A stretch of DNA of 64,000 nucleotides from Paenibacillus eucommiae (lineage in GTDB: Bacteria > Bacillota > Bacilli > Paenibacillales > NBRC-103111), in NCBI RefSeq assembly GCF_017874215.1, contig NZ_JAGGLB010000004.1:1-64000 (forward strand), written 5' to 3'. Every line of letters begins with the position of its first letter. The first letter of the stretch is position 1. Both the position numbers and the translations under genes were made by a program. The notes below the pieces were generated by a model, which did no database searches, was not told the DNA's origin, and saw only the letters and a program-made list of their open reading frames with translations. Below, in pieces: positions 27,200 to 35,860 of this stretch.

Positions 27200-27380
27200 A
27201 ATAATGCAGAAGTGCATTATTTTTCGCTCAAAATCGGGTTAAAGCCAAGAATTCCTGCAATTGTGCAGGAATTATGAACTTTTACTTCCAAAAAAGGATA
27301 GGAAGACGAATTTTCCTGTATATTTGCATCAATTCCTTTTATCGGATTAGAAAAGGCCCAAAAAGATGCATATTTGCAGT
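27200..27380. repeat. Four-hairpin array, type D
   Basis: Dyads of form TGCA-N4-TGCA (one TGTA) start at 27205, 27256, 27317 and 27367 (steps 51, 61, 50). The first has arms AATAATGCA/TGCATTATT; the second AATTCCTGCA/TGCAGGAATT; the last two are weaker outside the core. CGGATT occurs between the third and fourth, as in the arrays at 27833 and 52859. It is part of the 917-base gene-free stretch 27088-28004. Confidence 0.55.
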
Positions 27381-27420
27381 TTTTTGCTTGTGTCGCTGCT
27401 CTTGTTGTTGCTCGGGCCGT

Positions 27421-27468
27421 TGCTCATGCTGTTGCTCATGCTGTTGCTCATGCTGTTGCTCATGCTGT
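27421..27468. repeat. 12-bp tandem repeat, four perfect units
   Basis: TGCTCATGCTGT four times, with degenerate units on both sides (about 27385-27480). It would encode Cys-Cys-Ser-Cys runs in one frame or Leu-rich runs in another; no start or ribosome site supports either. Confidence 0.9.
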
Positions 27469-27559
27469 TGCTCGTACTTTGGAAGCTCTATTGCAGCAGT
27501 TTGAACGAGGCAGGACGTGGACATGAGGTCAGCTATTCCCCCCGAAATGAGGCTTGTTC

Positions 27560-27806
27560 TAAGAAAAAAGCCTTGTGGCGTCCTTTGATAAGCGTGTTCG
27601 TGGCTTTGGTGCGTTACGGTGGGAATGGCTGTGGGCTCCAGGCGCTGTTAAAGATTTGTTCCCTTTGAGTGGAATAAATGAGGTGGTAGGAACAAATCTT
27701 TAAAGGCGGACGCTGCCGCTCTTCCGCCCACACCCCTTCCCACTTCTCAGCTACAATCGCACGAACACCACGCTCAAACGGACAGCCAGCAAGGGTTTTT
27801 CTCTTA
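27560..27806. repeat. ~250-bp near-palindrome, copy A
   Basis: The two halves are inverted repeats over nearly the full length. Outer arms read TAAGAAAAAAGCCTTG and CAAGGGTTTTTCTCTTA; the innermost 15 bp (27648-27662 and 27689-27703) are perfect. A second copy at 52526-52780 is roughly 80% alike. It could be a MITE-like element or a large structured RNA. It directly precedes the hairpin array at 27833. Confidence 0.7.
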
Positions 27807-27898
27807 GCGCAGCCGAGAAGGATTTGCTACTTTAACGATGTTTTTCATCGTTAAAAGCATCAGCTCCTCTCCACATCCTTACTTTAACGATGAAAAAC

Positions 27899-29512
27899 AG
27901 TTACTACTTAGGTACCTTAAAGATATTTTTGGTGAAATAAAAGGATTCAGGGTACGTCATGTGAAATAAGTTAATCAACAAATCTACAAGGAGGCATGAA
28001 TGCGATGCAATTTACCCCGGAACAGGTGCTACAAATCAGTAAAGGAGATTCTGAAATTGCCGCATTCATCCAAACGTTACTCACGAGAGTAGACCAATTA
28101 AGCGAGTTGGTCGAATCGCAAGCTAAAACCATTGAAACACAGAATAAACAAATCAAACGGCTCCAGCATCGCGTACATGAGTTGGAAAGACAACTTGGCC
28201 AAAATAGTAACAATAGCAGTAAGCCCCCTTCAAGCGATGGTGCGCGTAAGCCTACCAATCTTCGCGTTCCCGGAGGCAAAAAGGGGGCACCGCTGGGCCA
28301 TGAGGGACATACGTTGGAGTTCAGCCTAGCGCCCGACGAAGTGGTGACACACACCCTTTCGAGCTGTTCCCACTGCAAAGCCGGGTTAGATACGGTCCCT
28401 GTTTTAAGGTTAGAAAAACGTCAGGTTTTCGAACTGCCGCTCCCCCGTCTGGTTGTGACGGAGCACCTCTCACAAGTCAAGCGCTGCCCCGCCTGCCAAA
28501 GCAGGCAGCGGGCCTCTTTTCCTGTTGGTGTGAATGCCCCTGTCCAGTATGGAGATAGCTTTGCTGCCTGGACAACGTATTTGAATGTCTACCAGTTGCT
28601 GCCTTTGGAACGCATTGGACGGCTTTTTGCTGACCTCACTGGTCGTTGCCCCAGTCAGGCGACGCTGCTCGCGCAGGTTTCGCAAATGACGCAGGCGGTG
28701 AGCACTAACATTCTTCCGATCATCCGGGAGTGCCTACGCAGCCAGCCGATCATCCATCGGGATGAAACGGGAATCCGCCTGGAGGGAAAACGACACTGGA
28801 TGCAAAGTGCCTCTGATGCTAGCTGGACCTTAATGGGGGTTTTTAAAAAGCGCGGAGGCCTGACTGTGGAGCAGGAATTAGGCATCTTGCCCTCGTATCA
28901 GGGAAAAGTCGTACATGACTGTTACTCAGCGTATTTTAGAAAGGAATTCACGTTTATCCACGTCTTATGCAATGTCCATTTTATGCGCGAGTGCAAAGGA
29001 ATTGTTGAGCATGACAAGCACGTATGGGCGCAGGGCATGAAAGAGTTACTGAGCCAAAGCTGGATACGCGTTAAAGCCGCCCGGGCCGCCGGTGTCCCGC
29101 TTGCTGACGAAGTCATTGCTGAAATCGAGCATAGCTATGATGAGTGGCTACGACAAGGAGCGCTTGAATGGGCTCAAGATCCAGTGCCTGAAAAAACCGG
29201 GCCAAAGGGACGTAAATGCAAAAGCAAAGCTGCGAATCTAGGGCATCGCATGCAAATCTACAAAGCGGCCATCCTCCGCTTTCTTCGAGATGCCGAAGTT
29301 CCCTTTGATAATAATCAAGCTGAGCGCGATATACGCATGGCCAAGGTCAAACAAAAAATTTCAGGCACGTTTCGCACCATCCAAGGCGGGGAACAATTTG
29401 CTACCCTACGTGGGTTTATTTCGACGCTCCTTAAACAAAAACTTCCTCTTCTTTCCTCTTTGACTTCTGCTTTTCGCGGACAATTTTCCTTTTAGCCTAC
29501 CTGAGTAGTAAC
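27899..29512 (+). mobile_element. IS66-family insertion sequence, TnpC only
   Basis: Ends read AGTTACTACTTAGGTA on the left and, inverted, GTTACTACTCAGGTA on the right. TGAAAAAC stands at 27891-27898 and again at 29513-29520, an 8-bp target duplication as IS66 elements make (a 7-bp reading with one more terminal base also fits). Only the large transposase is present, as in ISBst12-like members lacking TnpA and TnpB. Intact ends, an intact gene and perfect duplications suggest a fairly recent insertion. Confidence 0.9.
28005..29495 (+). CDS. tnpC: IS66-family transposase TnpC
   Basis: 496 residues from ATG 28005 (AAGGAGG 10 nt upstream; an ATG 9 bases earlier is too close). N-terminal coiled coil (~25-70), the IS66 linker LGQNSNNSSKPPSSDG, paired CxxC zinc motifs (CSHC, CPAC), then the catalytic DDE core: Asp in IIHRDETG, Asp in VVHDCYSAY, Glu in NNQAERDIRMAK. 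No frameshift or stop, so likely active. Confidence 0.95.
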   Translation: MQFTPEQVLQISKGDSEIAAFIQTLLTRVDQLSELVESQAKTIETQNKQIKRLQHRVHELERQLGQNSNNSSKPPSSDGARKPTNLRVPGGKKGAPLGHEGHTLEFSLAPDEVVTHTLSSCSHCKAGLDTVPVLRLEKRQVFELPLPRLVVTEHLSQVKRCPACQSRQRASFPVGVNAPVQYGDSFAAWTTYLNVYQLLPLERIGRLFADLTGRCPSQATLLAQVSQMTQAVSTNILPIIRECLRSQPIIHRDETGIRLEGKRHWMQSASDASWTLMGVFKKRGGLTVEQELGILPSYQGKVVHDCYSAYFRKEFTFIHVLCNVHFMRECKGIVEHDKHVWAQGMKELLSQSWIRVKAARAAGVPLADEVIAEIEHSYDEWLRQGALEWAQDPVPEKTGPKGRKCKSKAANLGHRMQIYKAAILRFLRDAEVPFDNNQAERDIRMAKVKQKISGTFRTIQGGEQFATLRGFISTLLKQKLPLLSSLTSAFRGQFSF

Positions 29513-29808
29513 TGAAAAACATCGTTAAAATCCCTTTTAACCCTCCTGAGAGGCCATCCGTCCTCTTTTAACGATGAAAAACATCGTTAACGTGACGGAT
29601 TGACCTGAAACACTTGTTTTAACGATGAAAATCATCGTTAAGTGGAGTACACGCTCATTCGGCGGAGGCCGGCTACCAAAGTAAGATAATAGTACCAACT
29701 AATGCCCAATTCCACGTCTTATCGTTTTAATACTTTAAGACTTTAACACTATAAAGTGATTAAATCTTTCTATTATGTCTAAAAAATGCGGACATGACAG
29801 CCCTTATT

Positions 29809-29845
29809 TGTCCCAATTTGGGTTAAGAAGTGGGAAATTGGGACA
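29809..29845 (-). terminator. Hairpin overlapping the FabF stop codon
   Basis: TGTCCCAATTT and AAATTGGGACA (11 bp, perfect) enclose 15 nt that contain the stop codon. AAATAAGG follows on the minus strand, so it is not a classic T-run terminator. Confidence 0.4.
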
Positions 29846-31097
29846 ATGAAACAGAACCCGGTCCCTTATAGGTTCTAAGAACAATCACTGCATTGTGTCC
29901 CCCGAAACCAAAGGAATTCGACATGCCTATTTGCAGATTGGCTGAACGTGCTTTGTTCGGAACGTAATCCAAATCACATACAGGGTCTTTCTCTTCTTGA
30001 TTTATAGTTGGTGGAATGATGCCTTCATTCAAGCTTTTCACTAATGCGATAGCTTCCACACCACCTGCCGCACCCAGCATATGTCCGGTCATCGACTTGT
30101 TCGCAGTGACAGGAATTCGATAAGCGTCTTCTCCAAAAAGCTTTTTGATAGCTATCGTCTCCGACTTGTCCCCTACTTCCGTGCTGGTAGCATGTGCGCT
30201 AATAACGTCCACCTCTTCAGGGCGAATATCTGCTTCAAGCAGCGCCGATTTCATGGCCTGATAAGCGCCAATGCCTTCTGGATGCGTGGCTACCATATGA
30301 TAAGCATCTGAGCTGGCTCCATACCCGATTACTTCTGCATATATTCTTGCATTTCTACGTAATGCATGCGATAGAGACTCGACAATGACAATGCCTGCCC
30401 CTTCTCCCATAACGAATCCATCTCTACCTGCATCAAAAGGTCTGCTTGCCCTCACCGGCTCGTCATTGCGGGTCGATAAAGCTGTCGCATTGCCGAAGCT
30501 GGCAAGTGAAATATCTGTAATAGCCGCTTCCGCGCCCCCGGCAATAATAACATCGGCGCCGCCATAGCGTATTAGCCGGAAGGCTTCACCTATCGCTGTG
30601 TTTCCTATTGAACACGCAGTTACCGGCGAAAGCGTTGGGCCTAACGCTCCGAATTTAATACTGATCATCGCCGCGGCCATATTGGCTATCATCATAGGAA
30701 CTAGAGACGGGCTCACCCTATCAGGACCACGGTCACGCAGTAAAGCCGCCTGTTCAAGCAGCGTCTGGAGCCCTCCGATTCCTGATCCGACGTAAACGCC
30801 GAGGCGTTCCCGGTCCATATCCTCAAGGGACAGTCCGGAATCTGCTAAAGCCTGCTCAGCGGCAGCCAAAGCAAACTGGCTGAAACGATCCATGCGCCGC
30901 GCTTCTTTACGGCCGAAATGTCCCTCAGCATCGAAATCCCGAACTATACCGCCTATTTTTGTTTTATGTTTAGCGATATCGAAGGTGTTGATGTGTGAAA
31001 TCCCCGATTCCCCCCGAATCAAACGGCTCCAAAATGTGTCTACATCATTTCCAAGCGGCGACATTACGCCCATTCCAGTAATAACGACCTTTTCCAT
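29823..31097 (-). CDS. 3-oxoacyl-[ACP] synthase II-like (FabF paralogue)
   Basis: 424 residues. Thiolase fold with the active Cys in TACSIGNTAIGEA, His in ISAHATSTEVGD (NAHGTST in most FabF proteins) and second His in NKSMTGHMLGAAGG. It would extend acyl chains from malonyl-ACP. It stands alone, not in a fab operon, and has about 12 extra residues at the C-terminus (GPGSVSLSQFPTS) encoded inside a hairpin. GGAGGT precedes the ATG. Divergent from an MmyB-like regulator, whose family is known to hold fatty-acid-like ligands, so regulated fatty-acid or polyketide chain synthesis is plausible. Confidence 0.9.
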   Translation of the reverse strand: MEKVVITGMGVMSPLGNDVDTFWSRLIRGESGISHINTFDIAKHKTKIGGIVRDFDAEGHFGRKEARRMDRFSQFALAAAEQALADSGLSLEDMDRERLGVYVGSGIGGLQTLLEQAALLRDRGPDRVSPSLVPMMIANMAAAMISIKFGALGPTLSPVTACSIGNTAIGEAFRLIRYGGADVIIAGGAEAAITDISLASFGNATALSTRNDEPVRASRPFDAGRDGFVMGEGAGIVIVESLSHALRRNARIYAEVIGYGASSDAYHMVATHPEGIGAYQAMKSALLEADIRPEEVDVISAHATSTEVGDKSETIAIKKLFGEDAYRIPVTANKSMTGHMLGAAGGVEAIALVKSLNEGIIPPTINQEEKDPVCDLDYVPNKARSANLQIGMSNSFGFGGHNAVIVLRTYKGPGSVSLSQFPTS

Positions 31098-31165
31098 CTT
31101 GTACCTCCGCTAAATTAAATTTCTTATGAGGTTATCTTGTCACTTTATTTATCCTATTACAAGTT

Positions 31166-31191
31166 GTAGTTTATTATAGTATAATTACTAC
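31166..31191. promoter_or_regulatory. Dyad over a -10 box between fabF and the MmyB-like gene
   Basis: GTAGT-N16-ACTAC encloses TTATA-G-TATAA. A TATAAT at 31180-31185 lies 39 bases before the regulator start, so a protein bound here would block that promoter. Candidate operator of the MmyB-like protein. Confidence 0.45.
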
Positions 31192-31224
31192 CATAATAAC
31201 TCACACAATAAGGTGGGAAAATGG

Positions 31225-32070
31225 ATGAATCATCAAACGAGACTTCAAGCTTTATCGACCTTTTTAAAGGCACAACGGGCCAAAGTGCAACCGCAGTCTG
31301 TAGGCTTGCCCGCAGGCACCCGCCGAAGAACTCCTGGTTTAAGAAGAGAAGAAGTCGCACAATTAGCCGGAGTCAGCGCTACCTGGTATACCTGGCTAGA
31401 GCAAGGCCGCGATATTAAAGTATCGGCATCCGTACTCGATTGTATATCTACAGCTTTGCAAATGTCAGTTGACGAGCGCAAATACCTCTATGCCTTGGCA
31501 CAGGAAACTGGGGCGGGGAGTGGCCTGATTCACGCAGAAGAGCTGCCGAAGATCAGCCCTCCATTACAAAGAATTTTGCTGGAGCTGAGACACTGTCCTA
31601 CCCTGATATCAGACCGGCGCTGCCAAATTGTCGGCTGGAATCAGGCGGCCTCCCAAGTGTTTCTCGATTTCGAACAAATCCCGCCCGAGCAGCGGAATAT
31701 GATCCGCCTGTTGTTTATCCGCAAGGAGTTTCAGCGGCTGGCTGTCAACTGGGGACAATTCGTCAGAGCGTATCTGGCCATATTCCGCGCTTATTATGGT
31801 CAATACGTGGAAGACAGCTGGTATGATACCTTTCTGGAGGAAATGCAAAATATTCATCCCGACTTTAAAACGCTGTGGCAGCAGAGCGAGGTCAGCACGG
31901 CCCCCGATGTATTGCTCGAATTCCGCCATGCCAAAGCAGGCAAGATGCTGTTCCATCTCACCTCTCTGCAGGTTCACGGCAAAGACGATTTGCGCTTGAG
32001 CATTTATACGCCCTCCCCGGACTCGACTACAGAATCCAAGCTGAAGCAGCTGTTGGAGTCCGCTCAATAG
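31225..32070 (+). CDS. XRE-family regulator with MmyB-like ligand domain
   Basis: 281 residues from ATG 31225 (AAGGTGGG 7 nt upstream). The helix-turn-helix (residues ~1-75) contains LRREEVAQLAGVSATWYTWLEQGRDIKVS, a hallmark of this family. Residues ~100-275 are the MmyB ligand-binding domain (ILSDRRCQIVGWNQAA-like LISDRRCQIVGWN; FRAYYGQYVEDSWYD). A structure of a related domain is reported to hold a fatty acid. Divergent from the FabF-like gene, which it may control. Confidence 0.88.
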   Translation: MNHQTRLQALSTFLKAQRAKVQPQSVGLPAGTRRRTPGLRREEVAQLAGVSATWYTWLEQGRDIKVSASVLDCISTALQMSVDERKYLYALAQETGAGSGLIHAEELPKISPPLQRILLELRHCPTLISDRRCQIVGWNQAASQVFLDFEQIPPEQRNMIRLLFIRKEFQRLAVNWGQFVRAYLAIFRAYYGQYVEDSWYDTFLEEMQNIHPDFKTLWQQSEVSTAPDVLLEFRHAKAGKMLFHLTSLQVHGKDDLRLSIYTPSPDSTTESKLKQLLESAQ

Positions 32071-32100
32071 CCTTCTTTGGCCTTCTTTGGCCTTCTTTTC
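32071..32100. repeat. 10-bp tandem repeat right after a stop codon
   Basis: CCTTCTTTGG, CCTTCTTTGG, CCTTCTTTTC begin on the base after the TAG of the regulator gene. Confidence 0.85.
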
Positions 32101-32178
32101 TCTTCTATCAGCCCTCTATCGGCCCTCAATTCGCCTGCTTTAGCAGCCAAACTTTTATAGCACTTTTTGCTAAACATC

Positions 32179-32218
32179 ACGAAAAAATTGATATTTACCC
32201 GAAAACAAAACATTATCC
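32179..32218 (+). promoter_or_regulatory. Possible AraC-type direct repeat before importer 2
   Basis: CGAAAA occurs at 32180 and 32200, exactly 20 bp apart, each preceded by C-A/C and followed by an A/T-rich ATT. The period equals that of the activator sites at the other two importer promoters. A convincing -35/-10 pair downstream was not found. Confidence 0.3.
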
Positions 32219-32327
32219 TTTTGATATATCCTGTTCCGCGATAAGCTGGAGGTATCAGTTACTGGAACAGCAGCTGACTGAACATTTCCGGCGCCGGAAT
32301 TGAAATTTCAAACAGGGAGGTCAATCG

Positions 32328-33923
32328 ATGCTTAGCATTTTCAGTAAGAAGATGTTCAAAAGCAGCATTAAAAATGTCATGCTCATTTCACTAAGTGTAC
32401 TGATGGTTGCGGCACTTGCTGCTTGCTCATCTACAGGGACATCAGGCAAGCCGGAGACAACGGATGCTAAAGACGGGTCTGGCACAACGAAACCGGGTGA
32501 AGCAGAGAAAGTTTATGTATACGCCAATTCAGGCAATCTGAATCATGCTTCGACGTTAAGCAAACAGGAAGACTATGAGGCAGTCCGGCAGGAAATCATT
32601 CGGCAATCCGGTTTTGAAATCGTTCCCATTATCCCTCCGAAATCCCAGGAAGGCGAGAAGCTGAACCTGCTGCTTGCTTCCAATGAGAAGCTGGATATTT
32701 TCATGGGCGACTACAAAGCCTTCAAGGATAAAGGGGCGATTCAGCCGCTGAACGAGCTGCTTGATAAGTACGGACAAAACTTAAAGAAGGCTTGGCCTAA
32801 GGAATGGGAAGATTCCTGGAAGGCCGTGACGGATAAGGACGGCAATATTTGGGCGATCCCGATCGGACCTGGGCCGGTCGTTCTGAAAGCAAATTTATTC
32901 AGGGCAGATTGGCTGGAAAAATTAGATTTACAACTGCCGAAAACATTCGATGAATTCGAGCATGTTCTGAAAGAGTTCAAAGAGAAAGACCCGGCAGGTT
33001 CGGGACAGACCATACCGCTTATCACCAATATGACAGGCCTGAATTTGGCGCTGGCCGCCGGCTTTATGGATGTTGGTTACGGAAACTGGCTCGATAAGGA
33101 TGGTACAATCAAACCCCCTGAGCTGCATCCGGGGTACCGGGAATTCGTGGCCAAAATGGCTGACTGGTATAAGAAGGGCTATATTTATAAAGAAACTTTT
33201 ACATTAAATACGGAAAGATACCGGGAATTGATCAAAAAGAACCGGGTCGCTGCAGCATCCATTCATTTTACAACGGTGACCAATGTCCAGTATGAGCTGC
33301 AAAAAATCGTACCTGAAGCCAGGTATGAGGTGGCTGCCGATTTAAAAGGCCCGCAAGGAGACGTACCCACAAGCTCCGGGCAAAGCACATGGGGTTATGT
33401 GATCAACAAGAAGGCTCCAAATCCTGAGGCGACCATGAAATATTTGGATTGGCTGAACTCCAATATTGACCATTTCCTCTTGTCCTTTTATGGCGTCAAA
33501 GATAAGCATTGGAGATATGTGGACGAAGGCAAGCATATTGTGGAAAGAATAAACGAGGATTACGTTGGCGAATTCCTTACAGGCAATACGTATGTGCAGA
33601 CCGTAGGCTTCCTGCCTAATGATCCTGCCGGCAAACCGGAGTTCGATTACATGGGCAAATACGGGGAAAAATTGGACTGGGGAGTCAAGAAGCCGTTTAC
33701 GGTCGATGTGGATTACCTGTACGATCATACGGAAATATCGAATAAGCTGCCCAATCAGGAAGACATTAACCGGATGATCAGCGAGGAAATTACCAAGTTC
33801 ATCATGGGAGCGAGAGCGATGAGCGAATATGATAAATTTATTCAGGAGCTGTATGCAGCCGGCTTGGATAAATGGATTGAAGTATACACCGACCAGTACA
33901 ACAAGGCGATGGCGGGTAAGTAA
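32328..33923 (+). CDS. Extracellular solute-binding lipoprotein (importer 2)
   Basis: 531 residues. Signal peptide with lipobox ALAACSS (Cys near 33), a Ser/Thr/Lys linker, then a family 1 sugar-binding fold ending LDKWIEVYTDQYNKAMAGK as in LplA-like proteins. AGGGAGG stands 7 nt before the ATG. Two permease genes follow at 30 and 15 bases. Confidence 0.92.
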   Translation: MLSIFSKKMFKSSIKNVMLISLSVLMVAALAACSSTGTSGKPETTDAKDGSGTTKPGEAEKVYVYANSGNLNHASTLSKQEDYEAVRQEIIRQSGFEIVPIIPPKSQEGEKLNLLLASNEKLDIFMGDYKAFKDKGAIQPLNELLDKYGQNLKKAWPKEWEDSWKAVTDKDGNIWAIPIGPGPVVLKANLFRADWLEKLDLQLPKTFDEFEHVLKEFKEKDPAGSGQTIPLITNMTGLNLALAAGFMDVGYGNWLDKDGTIKPPELHPGYREFVAKMADWYKKGYIYKETFTLNTERYRELIKKNRVAAASIHFTTVTNVQYELQKIVPEARYEVAADLKGPQGDVPTSSGQSTWGYVINKKAPNPEATMKYLDWLNSNIDHFLLSFYGVKDKHWRYVDEGKHIVERINEDYVGEFLTGNTYVQTVGFLPNDPAGKPEFDYMGKYGEKLDWGVKKPFTVDVDYLYDHTEISNKLPNQEDINRMISEEITKFIMGARAMSEYDKFIQELYAAGLDKWIEVYTDQYNKAMAGK

Positions 33924-33953
33924 GAAGTCGGGATAGGAAGGGAGACCCTCTAC

Positions 33954-34886
33954 TTGAATGTACCCATAACCAGACGAAAGTCTTTTAAGCTGATCAAAAG
34001 AAATAAGCTCTATTATGCCCTGATTGCCCCTGGTCTTGTTTATTTTCTGCTCTTTCATTATGTTCCGCTTTACGGAATTGTTATCGCTTTCAAGGATGTA
34101 TCGCCGTTTGACGGGTTTACCGGTATTTTCGCTAGCGAATGGGTCGGGCTGAAGCATTTCCGCAATTTCGTCCAGTCCTATTATTTCTGGGATATTATGA
34201 AAAACACGGTGATGATCAGCCTGTACCGGATGCTGTTCGGCTTCCCCGCTCCCATCCTGCTGGCGCTGCTGCTGAATGAAGTGCGGAAGAAGTTTTTCCA
34301 GCGGTTTGTACAAACGATCTCCTATTTGCCGCACTTCATCTCCATGGTCGTCCTAGCCGGTCTGCTGACTACACTGCTGACCACGGACGGCGGTATCGTG
34401 AATGTCGTGCTGCAGAAGCTGGGGCTGGAGCCGGTGTTCTTCTTGGGAGACGCAAGCTACTTCCGTTCCGTCCTGGTAGCATCCGGCGTATGGAAAGAGG
34501 TCGGCTGGGGGACCATCATTTATTTGGCGGCTATCGCCGGGATTGACCCGCAGCTGTATGAAGCCGCAGTTGTCGATGGGGCCGGCCGTTTCAGACAAAT
34601 ATGGCATATTACGCTGCCAGGCATTTTGTTTATTATCGTCATCCTGTTTATTCTTTCTATAGGCGGACTGCTTGAAGCAGGCTTTGAACAAATTTTCCTG
34701 TTGTATTCACCATCTGTCTACAAGGTTGCCGATATTATCGATACGTATGTGTACAGGAAGGGACTTGTCGAACTGCAGTATTCCTTTGCAGCGGCGGTCG
34801 GATTGTTCAAAGCAGTCATTGCCTTCGTACTGCTGCTGGGGGCCAACTATGGAGCCAAAAAACTGGAACAAGACGGCATCTGGTAA
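33954..34886 (+). CDS. Sugar ABC permease, LplB type (importer 2)
   Basis: 310 residues from TTG 33954, with GGAAGGGAG about 9 nt upstream and no better start nearby. Six membrane segments; EAA loop QLYEAAVVDGAGRFRQIWHITLP; tail SVYKVADIIDTYVYRKGL. It forms the channel with the next gene product. Confidence 0.92.
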   Translation: MNVPITRRKSFKLIKRNKLYYALIAPGLVYFLLFHYVPLYGIVIAFKDVSPFDGFTGIFASEWVGLKHFRNFVQSYYFWDIMKNTVMISLYRMLFGFPAPILLALLLNEVRKKFFQRFVQTISYLPHFISMVVLAGLLTTLLTTDGGIVNVVLQKLGLEPVFFLGDASYFRSVLVASGVWKEVGWGTIIYLAAIAGIDPQLYEAAVVDGAGRFRQIWHITLPGILFIIVILFILSIGGLLEAGFEQIFLLYSPSVYKVADIIDTYVYRKGLVELQYSFAAAVGLFKAVIAFVLLLGANYGAKKLEQDGIW

Positions 34887-34901
34887 AAGGGGGATACGCA
34901 C

Positions 34902-35792
34902 ATGAAACCATATCGTCGCTCATTGGGAGACAGCTTATTTCAAATAAGCAATTATACGCTGCTTACGCTGATCTCCCTCTCCTTTGTGCTGCCGTTCGTT
35001 ATTATGCTCTCCTCCTCGCTGGTCAGCGAAAGCGAGCTGATTCAGCGGGGTAACTTTATCCTGATTCCGAGGCAGCTCAACCTTGCCGCCTATGAGGCGC
35101 TGCTGGGCAAGGGCTCCCTCATCTATAACGCCTACGGCATTACAATCTTGCGGGTCATCGTGGGTACCCTGTTCAACCTGATCTTTACAGCTATGATGGC
35201 CTATGGCTTATCTCGCCGCGAGCTGCCTGGCCGTAAAGGCCTGATGCTGCTGGTGCTGATCACGATGCTGATCGGGGGAGGACTTATTCCCAACTATCTG
35301 CTGATGAAAAGCCTGCATCTGATCGACTCGTTCTGGGTAATGATCCTGCCCGGATTAATCAGTGCATGGAACCTAATAATTATGCGCAATTTTTTCATGC
35401 AGCTGCCGGATGGGTTAGAGGAATCCGCAACGATCGACGGCGCTTCTCCACTCGCTATTCTGCTGCGGATCGTCATTCCGCTCAGCATGCCGACCATCGC
35501 CACCATCGGCCTGTTCTATGCCGTCGGGCATTGGAACGCCTGGTTTGATGCGGCGATTTATATCAACGATATTCATCTGCGGCCCTTGCAGCTGTTTCTC
35601 AGGCAAATCGTGCTCTCCCTAACTTCGGAGGAATTGCAGAGACAGACGGTTGTCAGCATGTCGGATAGACCAACAGCTCAGAGTCTGAAGTCTGCAGCGA
35701 TCATTGTGACTACAGTGCCGATTCTGTGCGTGTATCCTTTTCTGCAGAAACATTTCGTTAAGGGCGTACTGACAGGTTCTATTAAGGGTTAA
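34902..35792 (+). CDS. Sugar ABC permease, LplC type (importer 2)
   Basis: 296 residues, six membrane segments, EAA-like loop LEESATIDGASPLAILLRIVIPL, and tail QKHFVKGVLTGSIKG. AAAGGGGG precedes the ATG. The ATPase must come from elsewhere in the genome. Followed after 68 bases by a sialidase-like gene. Confidence 0.93.
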   Translation: MKPYRRSLGDSLFQISNYTLLTLISLSFVLPFVIMLSSSLVSESELIQRGNFILIPRQLNLAAYEALLGKGSLIYNAYGITILRVIVGTLFNLIFTAMMAYGLSRRELPGRKGLMLLVLITMLIGGGLIPNYLLMKSLHLIDSFWVMILPGLISAWNLIIMRNFFMQLPDGLEESATIDGASPLAILLRIVIPLSMPTIATIGLFYAVGHWNAWFDAAIYINDIHLRPLQLFLRQIVLSLTSEELQRQTVVSMSDRPTAQSLKSAAIIVTTVPILCVYPFLQKHFVKGVLTGSIKG

Positions 35793-35860
35793 CAAGTTAA
35801 GGGATAACAACTTATTAAATCTATATGATTAAAAAAGGTTAAAAAAGGGAGAGATCATCA

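Larger units (their letters stand above)
27833..29640. repeat. Four-hairpin array, type A, broken by IS66
   Basis: Palindromes TAACGATG-N5-CATCGTTA start at 27833, 27885, 29569 and 29620. Removing the 1614-bp insertion and its 8-bp duplication gives steps 52, 62 and 51. The second palindrome is the one interrupted. Linkers match those of the copy at 52859 (GAGAGGCCATCCG, CGTGACGGATTGAC). The stretch 29641-29822 after it has no gene. Confidence 0.75.

Noticed and set aside
27385..27480. CRISPR-like or Cys-rich coding repeat
   Set aside because: Units are only 12 bp without spacers, and the Cys-rich frame has no ribosome site or plausible start; it is a microsatellite.
27996..28004. Earlier ATG for the IS66 transposase
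   Set aside because: Only one base separates it from AAGGAGG; the ATG at 28005 has proper spacing.
33342..34334. 330-residue open frame opposite importer 2 genes
   Set aside because: Antisense to a binding-protein and a permease gene with clear family motifs; no ribosome site or recognisable domain.
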